Made by a program: the position numbers and the translations under genes
The notes under the pieces: model-generated
The model's database searches: none
Told to the model about the DNA's origin: nothing
Seen by the model: the letters and a program-made list of their open reading frames with translations, nothing else
Assembly: GCF_014203955.1 (NCBI RefSeq)
Contig: NZ_JACHKA010000001.1
Span: 1,054,001-1,118,000, forward strand
Direction of reading: 5' to 3'
From: Sphingobium lignivorans
GTDB taxonomy: Bacteria; Pseudomonadota; Alphaproteobacteria; Sphingomonadales; Sphingomonadaceae
Length of the DNA: 64,000 nt
Shown here: one piece after another, positions 43,908 to 53,179 of the stretch
Layout: each line of letters starts with the position of its first letter
Position numbering within the stretch: the first letter of the stretch is position 1

Positions 43908-45952
43908 TCCGCCGCCGCCATCGCCGGCACGACTTCGCGCGCCGTCGCCACGTCGCTGCGGCGAGCGGCGATGCAGGTGCGCACCGTGAAGAAGAGCAGC
44001 GACAGCACTACGGCGAGGAACAGCGCACACAGGGCGGCATCGATCCGGTCATTGAAGATGATTCGCTGCATTTCCGCCATCGATTTGGCTGGCGCCAGCA
44101 GTTCGCCACGTCCCGCCGCATCCGAGAAGCGCCGGGCGTGGGCGAGGAAGCCCACGGCGGGGTCGGCGGAGAACAGCTTGAGCGCGCCGGCGCTCACCGT
44201 GCAGACGAGAAGCCAGGCGGTCGGCAATGCCGTGACCCAGGCGAAGCGATCCCGCTTCATGCGGAACAGCACGGCCGTCGCCAGCATGAGCGCCACGGCG
44301 GCCAGCATCTGGTTGGAAATGCCGAACACCGGCCACAGCGTGTTCACGCCGCCGAGCGGATCGGTGACGCCCTGATAAAGGAAGAATCCCCAGGCCGAGA
44401 CGCACAGGCCCGTCGCGACGAGGCCGGGGAGATGAGAATTGCCGGCGCGAAAGGATGGCACCACGAGGCCGATCAGGTCCTGGAGCATGAAGCGTCCCGC
44501 GCGCGTGCCGGCATCCACGGCCGTCAGGATGAACAGCGCCTCGAACAGGATGGCGAAATGATACCAGAAGGCCTTCATCGCCGAGCCGCCGACGGCATGG
44601 CTGAAGATTTCCGCCATGGCGACCGCGAGCGTGGGTGCCCCGCCCGTGCGCGAGACAATGGTTGCTTCGCCCACGTCGCGGGCGGTCTGTTCCAGAAGCT
44701 CGGGGGCGATCGGAAAGCCCATGGCGGAAACCGCCGCCGCGGCGCTGACGGGATCACCGCCCGTGATCGCGGCCGGGCTGTTCATCGCGAAGTAGAGGCC
44801 GGGATCGAGGATGGAGGCGCCGATGAGCGCCATGATCGCCACCACGGCTTCCATCAGCATGCTGCCATAGCCGATGACCGGCGCATCGGCCTCGCTGGCG
44901 ATCAGCTTGGGCGTCGTTCCGCTCGCGATCAGGGCGTGGAAACCGGAGACCGCGCCGCAGGCGATGGTGATGAACAGGAAGGGAAACAGCGCGCCCGACC
45001 AGACCGGGCCGCCGCCATCGACGAACTGCGTGAGCGCCGGCATCTTGAGCGGCGGGGCCATGATGACGATGCCGACCGCCAGCGCGGCAATGGCGCCGAT
45101 CTTGAGGAAGGTGGAGAGATAGTCACGCGGCGCGAGCAGCAGCCAGACCGGCAGCACGGAAGCGACCGCGCCATAGCCGATGAGGATCCAGCAGAGCTGG
45201 ACCGGCGTGAAGGTGAAGAGCGGGCCCCACACCGGCGATGCCGCGACTGACTGGCCGAAGATGATCGCGAGAATGAGCCCGACGAACCCAAGCGCGGACA
45301 CCTCGCCGATCCGGCCGGGCCTGATCCAGCGCGTATAGATGCCCATGAACAGCGCGAGCGGTACGGTCGCTGCGACAGTGAACATGCCCCACGGGCTCTC
45401 CGCGAGTGCGCGCACCACGATGAGAGCCAGCACCGCGAGGATGATGACCATGATGGCGAAGGCGCCGACCAGCGCGATGGTCCCTGCGACCGGTCCCATC
45501 TCCATGCGCACCAGTTCGCCCAGCGAGCGCCCGTCCCGCCGCATGGAGATGAACAGTACCATGAAATCCTGCACCGCCCCTGCGACCACCACGCCGGCGA
45601 TGATCCACAGCGTGCCGGGCAGATAGCCCATCTGCGCGGCGAGCACGGGGCCGACCAGCGGGCCGGCGCCAGCGATGGCCGCAAAATGATGACCGAAGAG
45701 GACGCGCCGGTCGGTCGCGACATAATCCAGCCCGTCCGCCCTGTAGATCGCGGGCGTCGGCCGTGCGGGATCGAGCCGCATCACATGACGGGCGATGAAC
45801 AGCGCATAATAACGATAGGCGACCGCGAAAGTGCAGAGCGCCGCCGCGAGGATCCAGAGCGCATTGATCGGTTCGCCACGCGAGACCGCCAGAACGATGA
45901 GCGCCAGCGCGCCGACCGCGGCGACGATGATCCAGGGAATGTGCTTGAGCAT
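43904..45952 (-). CDS. cstA: Carbon starvation protein A, pyruvate/peptide permease
   Basis: A protein of 683 residues with about 16 membrane helices. Signature segments include DRRVLFGHHFAAIAGAGPLVGP, GCGAVSGFHALIASGTTPK-type (here ACGAVSGFHALIASGT) and LTAVDAGTRAGRFMLQDLIG. ATG 45952 follows AGGAGAT at good spacing; a longer frame to 46051 overlaps the neighbour and is rejected. CstA-type proteins import pyruvate and peptides during carbon limitation. Confidence 0.94.
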   Translation of the reverse strand: MLKHIPWIIVAAVGALALIVLAVSRGEPINALWILAAALCTFAVAYRYYALFIARHVMRLDPARPTPAIYRADGLDYVATDRRVLFGHHFAAIAGAGPLVGPVLAAQMGYLPGTLWIIAGVVVAGAVQDFMVLFISMRRDGRSLGELVRMEMGPVAGTIALVGAFAIMVIILAVLALIVVRALAESPWGMFTVAATVPLALFMGIYTRWIRPGRIGEVSALGFVGLILAIIFGQSVAASPVWGPLFTFTPVQLCWILIGYGAVASVLPVWLLLAPRDYLSTFLKIGAIAALAVGIVIMAPPLKMPALTQFVDGGGPVWSGALFPFLFITIACGAVSGFHALIASGTTPKLIASEADAPVIGYGSMLMEAVVAIMALIGASILDPGLYFAMNSPAAITGGDPVSAAAAVSAMGFPIAPELLEQTARDVGEATIVSRTGGAPTLAVAMAEIFSHAVGGSAMKAFWYHFAILFEALFILTAVDAGTRAGRFMLQDLIGLVVPSFRAGNSHLPGLVATGLCVSAWGFFLYQGVTDPLGGVNTLWPVFGISNQMLAAVALMLATAVLFRMKRDRFAWVTALPTAWLLVCTVSAGALKLFSADPAVGFLAHARRFSDAAGRGELLAPAKSMAEMQRIIFNDRIDAALCALFLAVVLSLLFFTVRTCIAARRSDVATAREVVPAMAAAE

Positions 45953-46047
45953 CGCGATCTCCTGCCTGCTCGTTGCCGCACTCGGGTGCGATGGGCAATG
46001 GCTTTCGGCATGGCGCGGTCGTTCGGGAGGGGCACTTTTCCCAGCGC

Positions 46048-46872
46048 TCAAGGTGCGCCGTCGCTTCCCGCGCGGAGCGTCCGCAGCGCAATGTCGAGCT
46101 GGACACGCGAGATCTGGCCGACATGGCTGTGCCGGACGACGCCGTCGCCGTCCACGAACAGGGTGGTGGGCAAGGCCTTTCCACCCGTAATCTCACCGAG
46201 TCGGCTGTCGGGGTCGAGCAGCACCGGCGCCGTGCTGAGGCGCTCGGTTTCCAGGAAATGCCGCACATGCCCGGCCTCTTCGCCCTGATCGACGAGCAGG
46301 ACGGGCGGCATGCCCGGTTCCGCCGCGGCTTGCACGAGCATCGGCAGTTCCCGCCGGCAGGGCGGACACCATGTCGCCCAGAGATTGAGGACTACCGGTC
46401 CGCCTCTGACATCGCCGAGCGTGAGAGAGTCGCCGTCGAGACGTTCGAAGGCGAGCGACGCCGGCAACATCAGCGGCGGATCGCGGGGCGCCAGCCGCTC
46501 GAAGCCCGCCCAGAGGAGAGTCAGCGCCGCGAGGAGGGCAAGGCCCTGCGCCGCAGGGCGAGCGCGGCGCAGGGAGAGGACAAGGACAGCCCCCGCCGCG
46601 ACGACGCCGGCCGACCAGGACCAGCCGCCGAGCCAGACATGCAGCGCGGCGATCGGATCGAGCGCGAAGCTGACCCTATGTTGCCAGACATAGGCACCTC
46701 GAGCGGCGATCAGCCCGGCGGCCAGGGCGAGCAGTCCCGGCCAGAAGGCCGAGCGCCGCCCGTCCCGGCGCAGGCGCCATTCGCATGCGGTGAGGAACAG
46801 CAGCATCAGCGCGAGCGCCACGAGCCGGTCGAGCGGGACCATCACCGGGCCGATATGGAGGATATTGCTCAT
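46048..46872 (-). CDS. TlpA-like membrane-tethered thioredoxin
   Basis: A protein of 274 residues. Residues 1-130 contain four membrane helices resembling the topology of the Lgt/DsbD-like leaders, and about 135-270 a thioredoxin-like domain with the active site LWATWCPPCRRELP and cis-Pro in KALPTTLFVDGDG. It should act in the periplasm as a disulfide reductase. The SCO and PCuAC genes upstream suggest it reduces copper-site cysteines during cytochrome oxidase assembly. Confidence 0.88.
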   Translation of the reverse strand: MSNILHIGPVMVPLDRLVALALMLLFLTACEWRLRRDGRRSAFWPGLLALAAGLIAARGAYVWQHRVSFALDPIAALHVWLGGWSWSAGVVAAGAVLVLSLRRARPAAQGLALLAALTLLWAGFERLAPRDPPLMLPASLAFERLDGDSLTLGDVRGGPVVLNLWATWCPPCRRELPMLVQAAAEPGMPPVLLVDQGEEAGHVRHFLETERLSTAPVLLDPDSRLGEITGGKALPTTLFVDGDGVVRHSHVGQISRVQLDIALRTLRAGSDGAP

Positions 46873-46898
46873 CGGGGTTCCCTATAGGCCCGCATGTT

Positions 46899-47534
46899 TC
46901 AGGCGATCAGCCCGCGCAGCTCCGCAAGAGCAGATGCCTCGCTGTCCCGGTCGCTCAGCAGTGAGCGGAAGCGCCCTTCCCGATCCATCAGGATGACGAA
47001 GGCGCTGTGATCGATCGTGTAGTCGCCGCCGTCGACGGGCACTTTCTGGAAGAAGACCCGAAAGGACTTCGCCGCCTGCGCGATCTGCGCTTCGCTGCCG
47101 GTGAGGCCGAGGATGGGCGTGCCGAACAGATCGACATAGGCGCCCACGTCGGCCGGCTTGTCATGGCCGCTGTCGACCGACACGAAGACAATGCGGAACT
47201 TCTCGCCGTCCGCGCCCATCGCCTTGCGCAAATGCGCCATGCGGGAAAGCGTCGTGGGGCACACGTCCGGGCAGCGGGTGAAGCCGAAGAAGATGGCATA
47301 GGGCGTGCCCTTCAGCGTCTCGGGCGTCACGGGCTTGCCGTTCCGGTCGACCAGCGAGAAACGGCTGCCGATGTCCGGTGGGGCCTGCGTGCCGACCGAG
47401 CCCGGGCCTGCGCCGGGCGTCCCGGTCAGCCGCATCGCAAGCAGGACGCCGCCCGCAAGCGCGACGAGGCCGATCGCCAGCCAGAGCCAGAGGCGCAGTC
47501 GGGACAAGGGCGAGCGCGTGTCAGTGCGAGTCAT
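46899..47534 (-). CDS. SCO1/SenC family copper chaperone
   Basis: A protein of 211 residues. One N-terminal membrane anchor (about 14-34) precedes a thioredoxin-fold domain with the copper site FGFTRCPDVCPTTLSRM and the distal His in YTIDHSAFVILMD. It delivers Cu to the CuA site of cytochrome oxidase. It overlaps the PCuAC gene by 14 bp. Confidence 0.93.
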   Translation of the reverse strand: MTRTDTRSPLSRLRLWLWLAIGLVALAGGVLLAMRLTGTPGAGPGSVGTQAPPDIGSRFSLVDRNGKPVTPETLKGTPYAIFFGFTRCPDVCPTTLSRMAHLRKAMGADGEKFRIVFVSVDSGHDKPADVGAYVDLFGTPILGLTGSEAQIAQAAKSFRVFFQKVPVDGGDYTIDHSAFVILMDREGRFRSLLSDRDSEASALAELRGLIA

Positions 47535-48027
47535 GGCTGTTGCCTCCGTGCGCGTCCTTGCCGGCAGTGCCGTGGGTCACCGCCTCGACCCGGAAGCGAA
47601 CCGCCACGTCGCCCGCGCGAGCGAACCGCAAGGTCACGGGAAATGTCTCGCCGCGCTTGAGCGGACGCTTGAGGCCCATGAACATGATGTGGAAGCTGCC
47701 GGGCTTCAGCGCCACCGATCCGCCCGGCGGGATGGCAAGCCCGTCCCGCAACGGGCGCATGCGCATCACGCCGGCGTCCATGCTCATGGTGTGGATCTGT
47801 ACTTCGGCCGCGACGGGCGTGCTGCCTCCGAGGAGTCTGTCCGGGGCTTTGCCCTTGTTGCCGATGGTGAGGAAACCGCCACCGGCGGTCTGGCCCTGCG
47901 CGGTTTCACGCGCCCAGGGGGCAGTGATCTCCAGGGCTCCGGCGGTTGCCGTCTGGGCGGACGTAGCGGTTGGGGCGAGCGTGGCGGCAAGCGCAAAAGC
48001 GGCAGGAATGAGGGTATGACGGATCAT
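47521..48027 (-). CDS. PCu(A)C periplasmic copper chaperone
   Basis: A protein of 168 residues with a signal peptide ending in TATSA. The domain shows ITAPWARETAQG, VQIHTMSMDAGVMRMRPL and KPGSFHIMFMGLKRPL, the H(M)X10MX21HXM copper ligand pattern of PCuAC. The His-rich tail (HGGNSHDSH) may add metal affinity. It hands copper to SCO or directly to oxidase. ATG 48027 gives the signal peptide. Confidence 0.93.
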   Translation of the reverse strand: MIRHTLIPAAFALAATLAPTATSAQTATAGALEITAPWARETAQGQTAGGGFLTIGNKGKAPDRLLGGSTPVAAEVQIHTMSMDAGVMRMRPLRDGLAIPPGGSVALKPGSFHIMFMGLKRPLKRGETFPVTLRFARAGDVAVRFRVEAVTHGTAGKDAHGGNSHDSH

Positions 48028-48123
48028 GGTCCGGTCTCCGAAAGAAAAGGATGCGGTGGGGCAGGTCGGCCGCGGGGATTGTCTGGCGACGAAAGCCGCC
48101 ATCGCCATTGAAGGCGCGATGGA

Positions 48124-48528
48124 TCAGGCGCGCGCGGGCGGACCCCGCAGCGGCGGACGCAGATGTCCGCCATGGCGGGCAAGCTGCCAGGCGGGAAGCG
48201 GCGGTACAGGCCGGGCCGCGTGCAGGTCCGGTTCCACAGTCGGAAAGGGCTCTGCCTCCGCCAGCAGTGGTGCGGCCAGTGCCGAAAAGGCGCAGGGCTG
48301 ATCTCCGGCTCCGGTATCGCGATGGTCCTCCTTCCCGTCCGCGTCAGCGGGGACGGCGATTGTTATCGAGGCCGGACCGGTGCCGGTGCAGAGAGCGACG
48401 CTGAGCGACTTGTGCTCCACTGCGGTCATGTAGCCGGCGGGCATGAGCAGCTTGAACGCCAGCGCGACGCACAGCATCAATGCCGCCACGCGGCGATGAG
48501 CAAGGAGAAGGCAGCGCAAGCGATCCAC
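48124..48528 (-). CDS. DUF2946 family protein
   Basis: A protein of about 134 residues from a GTG at 48528. The DUF2946 pattern is seen: a hydrophobic first helix (VAALMLCVALAFKLLMPAGYM), then the LCTG motif and a Cys near the PCAFSALA segment. DUF2946 proteins usually sit beside copper uptake genes, as here. An upstream ATG at 48657 is possible but the added 43 residues look non-coding. Confidence 0.72.
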   Translation of the reverse strand: MDRLRCLLLAHRRVAALMLCVALAFKLLMPAGYMTAVEHKSLSVALCTGTGPASITIAVPADADGKEDHRDTGAGDQPCAFSALAAPLLAEAEPFPTVEPDLHAARPVPPLPAWQLARHGGHLRPPLRGPPARA

Positions 48529-48736
48529 GCTTCGCCAATAGGACGCAGCGCGGCCCGTGTCACGCGGGAGCCGTGGTCCGCCGGCCGGGATGGCGCGGCA
48601 CGGTGAGAACGCGCCGCCGGGCCGTTCCGCTGCCGGGGCTCGGATCATTGGAAACATGCCATTTACCCGCCTGTTGCGTGCTCCCATAACGTGCGCGGGC
48701 CCCAGCTCTGGCCCGCAGCTATTCTGGAGGCAGAAT

Positions 48737-49099
48737 ATGAGCGAGACCGGCACTTATCTCGCGGTTTTCACCAGCAACAAGTCGAGCCCGCGCTGGCAGG
48801 CCTGGTATGCGATGTCCGATGAGGAGCGCCGTGCCAGGGATGAGGAAGGCCTTGCCGCGCTGAAGGCCTGGGACGAGTCTAACAGGGATTCGATCGTCTA
48901 TGATGGTGGTCCGCTCGGCCCGACCAAGCGGACTTCCCCGGCTGGCGTGGCGGATGCAGTGAATGAGCTGACGGTCTTCGTGGTCGTGCGTGCCCCATCG
49001 CATGAGGCAGCCGCCAGGCTGTTCGAAGGTCATCCGCACTTCACGATCTTCCCGTGCGACTGCGTCGATGTGATGCCTCTCCTTGGTCCCGACGCATGA
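48737..49099 (+). CDS. YciI-like protein
   Basis: A protein of 120 residues. The YCII/DGPF-type fold is suggested by [35 protein letters not shown] and [17 protein letters not shown]. Family members are small cytoplasmic dimers with a possible hydrolase or dehydrochlorinase-like site; function is unknown. GGAGG stands 6 bp before ATG 48737. It overlaps the next gene by 4 bp. Confidence 0.82.
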   Translation: MSETGTYLAVFTSNKSSPRWQAWYAMSDEERRARDEEGLAALKAWDESNRDSIVYDGGPLGPTKRTSPAGVADAVNELTVFVVVRAPSHEAAARLFEGHPHFTIFPCDCVDVMPLLGPDA

Positions 49100-49446
49100 C
49101 CCGGCATCGTATCTATTCCATGAGCTTTGCCAGCGTCTATCCGCTCTACGTTACCAAGGCGGGAAGGAAGGGGCGCAACGCCGGCGAAGTCGACGAGATC
49201 GTCCGCTGGCTGACGGGCTATGCGCAGCAGGAGATCGCGGGCCATCTGGAGAAGCAGACGAGCTTTGAGGATTTTTTCGCCCAGGCCCCCGCTCTCAATC
49301 CGGCCAGACATCTGATCAAGGGAACGATCTGCGGCGTCCGCGTGGAAGAGATCGAGGAGCCGCTGATGCGGGAAATCCTCTATCTGGACAAGCTGGTCGA
49401 CGAGCTTGCGAAGGGCAAGGTCATGGAGAAGATCCTCCGGACATGA
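49096..49446 (+). CDS. DUF2200 family protein
   Basis: A protein of 116 residues matching DUF2200: [28 protein letters not shown] and [25 protein letters not shown] (here EILYLD). Function is unknown. The ATG overlaps the YciI-like stop (ATGA), so both are made from one message. Confidence 0.85.
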   Translation: MTRHRIYSMSFASVYPLYVTKAGRKGRNAGEVDEIVRWLTGYAQQEIAGHLEKQTSFEDFFAQAPALNPARHLIKGTICGVRVEEIEEPLMREILYLDKLVDELAKGKVMEKILRT

Positions 49447-49479
49447 AACGGCGGGGCGGCCGGATCGCCGTCATCGCAT

Positions 49480-52104
49480 TCAGGCGCGCACGCCCCCCCG
49501 CTCCCAGCCACCCAGCGTTACGGCCGTCCCATATTGCGCGCGGAGACGAGCGAAGAGTCCGCCTGCCGTGAGCAGCGCGATCTGGCTGGGCGCGCGCGCA
49601 TCCACCTGCGCCTCATGCTGGCTGATCAGGCTTCCTTCCGCGGTCATGAAACGCAGGGTGACGACCGGGCGCGCCGGCGTGAGGCAGTCCGTACCCAGAA
49701 TGTCGATGCGCAGGGCCGGGTCGGGCGCCGGCAGCGAAGCGTCGGCCGGCAGCAGGACGGGCAGCACGCCCATGGCGATGAGATTGTTGCGGTGAATGCG
49801 CTCGAAGCTGCGCGCGAGGATGGCACGGATGCCGAGCAGGGCCGTGCCCTTTGCCGCCCAGTCCCGCGCGGAGCCGGTGCCGTAATTCTCGCCCGCGATG
49901 ACCACGAGCGGGATGCCCCGCGTTGCGAAGGCGGTGGCGGCATCGAAGACGGATGTGCGCTGCCCATCCGGGCCAAGGGCAAGATTGCCGGTGGCCCCGG
50001 CAAGCCGGTTGTCCAGCCGTTGATTGTCGAATGTGCCGCGAATCATGACATGGTGATTGGCGCGCCGGTCACCATAGCCACCAAGCCGCTCCGTCGACAC
50101 GCCGCGCGCGCGCAGATGCAGCCCGGCAGGCGAGTCAGGGCGTATGCGGGAAATCGGCGAGATGTGATCGGTGGTCACATTGTCGCCCAGCCAGAGCAGC
50201 GCTCGCGCATCGATGATGTCACCGCGCGCGCCGGCCTGATCGGCGCCGAAGAAGGGCGGTGGCTGGATGAAAGTGGAGTCCGCGTCCCAGGGGAAGCAAG
50301 GCGCCTGCGGGGCGGGAAGCGCATCCCATGCCCTGTCCTCGGGTGGCTCGGGCGTCTCGGTGCGCAAGGCGCGCTCGGCGGCCGCCACCGTGGCGGCAAT
50401 CTCTTCCGCTTCCGGCCAGATGTCCGCCAGCATGACCGGCACGCCGTCCCGATCGGTGCCGAGAGGCGCTGCGGAGAGATCGATACGGAGCGACCCGGCC
50501 AGAGCGCCCGCGACCACCAGCGGCGGCGAGGCCAGGTAGTTGGCGCGCACATCCGGATGAATCCGGTTCTCGAAGTTGCGGTTGCCCGAAAGCAGGGCTG
50601 TGAGCAGAGAGGGCGCGCCCTGCCGCCCCGACGCAATCTCCGCCTTCAGGTCGCCTGAATTGCCGACACAGGTGGTGCAGCCAAAGCCCACCAGATGGAA
50701 GCCCAGCGCATCCAGATCGTCCTGCAGACCACATAGGCGCAGCATGTGCGCGATGCGGCGCGAGCCCGGTGCCAACGAGGTCTTCACCCAGGGTGGCACG
50801 GCAAGGCCGCGCGCGCGGGCCTTGCGGGCGAGCAGCCCGGCCGCGATCATGAGATGCGGGTTGGCGGTGTTGGTGCAACTCGTGATGGCCGCGATCGCGA
50901 TGGCGCCGTCCCCGCATGTGCCGGGCGCGGGCGGCGGCCCCATATCCGGAAAGCTTTCCCTCAGGCTGGCGGGAACGTCCGGCAGAGCGCGCAACTGCTG
51001 CGGGCGGCTCGGACCGGCCATGACAGGCGCCAGATCGTCAAGCGCGATGTCGATCGTGCGGCTGTAGCGCCGCTCTGGTCCAGCATCGCGCCATAGCCCC
51101 GTCGCCAGCGCATAGGTGCGGTACCGCGCAATGGCCTCGGGCGGCCTCCCATTGGCGGCCAGATAGTCGAGCGTCCGGTCGTCGACCGGGAACAGGGCAG
51201 CGGTCGCACCATATTCCGGGCACATGTTAGATATGGCGGCGCGATCCGCCAGCGCCAGATGATCGAGCGCATCGCCCGCGAACTCGACGATCTGGTCGAC
51301 GACGCCAGCCGCGCGCAGTCGCGCCGTCACATGCAGCGCGATGTCCGTCGCCATGACGCCGGGACGAGGGCGCCCGGTCAGGCGAACGAGGTAGACGCGC
51401 GGTAGCGGGACGGGCAGGGGATGGCCTAGCGCCGCCATTTCCGCCTCGATGCCGCCCACGCCCCAGCCGAGAATGCCGAGCGCGTTGACCATGGTCGTGT
51501 GACTGTCCGTACCGATCACCGTCTGCGCGGCGGTCCACGCCGGTCGGTGCGGGAGCGGGCTCGCTACCTCGCTGAGCTGCTCCAGGTTGATCTGGTGGCA
51601 GATGCCATGCCCCGGCGGCACGACGCGCAGACGCGGGAAACTGCGCTGCGCCCATTTGAAGAAGCTGTAGCGCTCTGCGTTGCGTGCATATTCGAGCGCG
51701 AGGTTGCGGGCGAGGGCATCCGGCGTTCCGCTGTGATCGACGCGGACGCTGTGGTCGATCACCAGATCGATGGGGATGGCGGCATCCACGCCGCCGGGTG
51801 CCCCGCCATGCGCGACATGATGATCGCGCAGTGCGGCGAGATCGGCCAGCGCGGCGACGCCTGCCGTATCCTGCAGCAGGATGCGCGACGGCCGGAAGGG
51901 AATCTCCGCGCCATCCAGCGCGCCGTGGATCAGCCAGACGTCGAAAGAAGCCAGCCACGGCGCAGGATCGGCTTCATGCGCGAGGATATTCTCCAGAAGG
52001 ATGAGCAGCGATCGCGGCAGGGCAGCGAGGCGACCGCGCTCCGCCGTCTCAAGCCGCTGCCAGGGCGTCGCGATGCCGGTTCCCCCGGCGGGCGCCGCGT
52101 TCAT
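49480..52104 (-). CDS. Divergent single-chain aconitase-family hydratase
   Basis: A protein of 874 residues with the AcnA layout. The iron-sulfur cysteines are present in AITSCTNTANPH and GFGCTTCVGNSGDL, along with GTDSHTTMVNALGILGWGVGG and the C-terminal swivel domain with GENYGTGSARDWAAKG and RSFERIHRNNLIAMGVLP. It overlaps the HMG-CoA-lyase-like gene by 4 bp and belongs to the catabolic island, which argues against a housekeeping citrate-cycle role. I infer that it hydrates citraconate or maleate made by the gentisate branch to D-citramalate or D-malate. A spare aconitase or 2-methylisocitrate-type enzyme is the alternative. Confidence 0.8.
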   Translation of the reverse strand: MNAAPAGGTGIATPWQRLETAERGRLAALPRSLLILLENILAHEADPAPWLASFDVWLIHGALDGAEIPFRPSRILLQDTAGVAALADLAALRDHHVAHGGAPGGVDAAIPIDLVIDHSVRVDHSGTPDALARNLALEYARNAERYSFFKWAQRSFPRLRVVPPGHGICHQINLEQLSEVASPLPHRPAWTAAQTVIGTDSHTTMVNALGILGWGVGGIEAEMAALGHPLPVPLPRVYLVRLTGRPRPGVMATDIALHVTARLRAAGVVDQIVEFAGDALDHLALADRAAISNMCPEYGATAALFPVDDRTLDYLAANGRPPEAIARYRTYALATGLWRDAGPERRYSRTIDIALDDLAPVMAGPSRPQQLRALPDVPASLRESFPDMGPPPAPGTCGDGAIAIAAITSCTNTANPHLMIAAGLLARKARARGLAVPPWVKTSLAPGSRRIAHMLRLCGLQDDLDALGFHLVGFGCTTCVGNSGDLKAEIASGRQGAPSLLTALLSGNRNFENRIHPDVRANYLASPPLVVAGALAGSLRIDLSAAPLGTDRDGVPVMLADIWPEAEEIAATVAAAERALRTETPEPPEDRAWDALPAPQAPCFPWDADSTFIQPPPFFGADQAGARGDIIDARALLWLGDNVTTDHISPISRIRPDSPAGLHLRARGVSTERLGGYGDRRANHHVMIRGTFDNQRLDNRLAGATGNLALGPDGQRTSVFDAATAFATRGIPLVVIAGENYGTGSARDWAAKGTALLGIRAILARSFERIHRNNLIAMGVLPVLLPADASLPAPDPALRIDILGTDCLTPARPVVTLRFMTAEGSLISQHEAQVDARAPSQIALLTAGGLFARLRAQYGTAVTLGGWERGGVRA

Positions 52105-53066
52105 GCCCCAGGACGCCGGGCCCTGAGCGCCGCCAGGCTCCCGCCGGTCTTGACCTTTCCGGGCAGCGGATGCCCGACGATGTCCTCGGCCAGGATGGCG
52201 CAGTCGATCAGTTTTTCCAGATCGACGCCGGTTTCAATGCCCATTTCCTCGCACATGAACACGAAGTCCTCGGTGCAGATATTGCCGGCCGCGCCGGCAT
52301 GGGCGGCGAAGGGGCAGCCGCCCAGCCCTGCGACCGCGGCATCGAAATGCGCGACTCCCATCTGGAGTCCCGCATAGGCGTTGGCGAGCCCGAGCCCACG
52401 CGTGTCATGCAGGTGAAGCGAAAGCGCCACATCGGGATTGGCATCCTGCACCGCGCCGACCACATGGCGAATGCGCTCGGGCGTGGCCCAGGCCATGGTG
52501 TCGCCAAGGCCAATGAGGCCAAGGTCCTCGCCATGGTCGCGCGCGATGGCGCGCATGTCCGCGACGAGCCCCACCACCCGATCGACCGGCACGTCTCCAT
52601 CGAAATTGCAGCCGAACGCAGCGGTGACGAAGCCGGTGCGCACCGGGATGCCATGCGCCTGATACATGGCGATGAGCTCGGGCTGCGCGGCGAGTTGCTG
52701 GGCCGGATCGCGGTTCTGATTGCGCTTGAGGAAGGCATTGGAGGCATAGAGTGTCAGCTTGCCTTCCAGATGAAGTCTTCCGGTCGCGATCACGCGCTCG
52801 AGGCCGCGCTGGTTGAGCCACAGGCCGGTATACAGGACGCCGGGACGCGGTGTCAGCCCGGCCACGACTGCTTCCGCATCGGCCATGCCCGGCACTTTTT
52901 GGGGATGCACGAAGGAGGTGACCTGGATATGGTCGAGCCCGGTATCCGCCAGCGCATCGATGAGACGGATCTTCTGATCCGTGCTGATCGGCCCTTTCTC
53001 GATCTGGAAGCCCTCGCGGGGGCCTTCCTCCTTGATGTGGACACGCGTGGGCAGGCTGGTCATCAT
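52101..53066 (-). CDS. HMG-CoA-lyase family enzyme, candidate D-citramalyl-CoA lyase
   Basis: A protein of 321 residues from the ATG pair at 53061-53066. The family motifs are intact: GPREGFQIEKGPIS (catalytic Arg), QVTSFVHPQKVPGM, LHLHDTRGLGLAN (metal HxH) and the hallmark GLGGCPFAAHAGAAGNICTED (catalytic Cys). These enzymes cleave 3-hydroxyacyl-CoAs. The Chloroflexus R-citramalyl-CoA lyase belongs to this family, and the nearby CoA-transferase and aconitase homologue make citramalyl-CoA the favoured substrate. HMG-CoA itself is possible. It is divergent from the IclR gene. Confidence 0.85.
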   Translation of the reverse strand: MMTSLPTRVHIKEEGPREGFQIEKGPISTDQKIRLIDALADTGLDHIQVTSFVHPQKVPGMADAEAVVAGLTPRPGVLYTGLWLNQRGLERVIATGRLHLEGKLTLYASNAFLKRNQNRDPAQQLAAQPELIAMYQAHGIPVRTGFVTAAFGCNFDGDVPVDRVVGLVADMRAIARDHGEDLGLIGLGDTMAWATPERIRHVVGAVQDANPDVALSLHLHDTRGLGLANAYAGLQMGVAHFDAAVAGLGGCPFAAHAGAAGNICTEDFVFMCEEMGIETGVDLEKLIDCAILAEDIVGHPLPGKVKTGGSLAALRARRPGA

Positions 53067-53130
53067 AGGGATCCCTGAGCGATGATTGGAACGCGACTTC
53101 CCGAGAAAGTCATTGACATAATGGACCGTT

Positions 53131-53147
53131 GTTCCGTTAAGTAGAAC
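53131..53147. promoter_or_regulatory. Operator-like palindrome GTTCC-N7-AGAAC
   Basis: GTTCC (53131-53135) and AGAAC (53143-53147) lie in the gap between the divergent lyase and IclR genes, inside a longer TTGTTC-N9-GAACAA symmetry (53129-53149). It resembles three sites at 58291, 60906 and 61112. A TTGACA at 53113-53118 would place the -10 of the IclR promoter over this site, consistent with autoregulation. Confidence 0.6.
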
Positions 53148-53179
53148 AATATGGACGGAGCAGTGAAGAGAGGATGGCC

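Noticed and set aside
46048..48528. Copper resistance (efflux) cluster
   Set aside because: The genes are assembly chaperones (SCO, PCuAC, TlpA-like); no CopA/CopB-type efflux or oxidase is present, so only copper delivery is supported.
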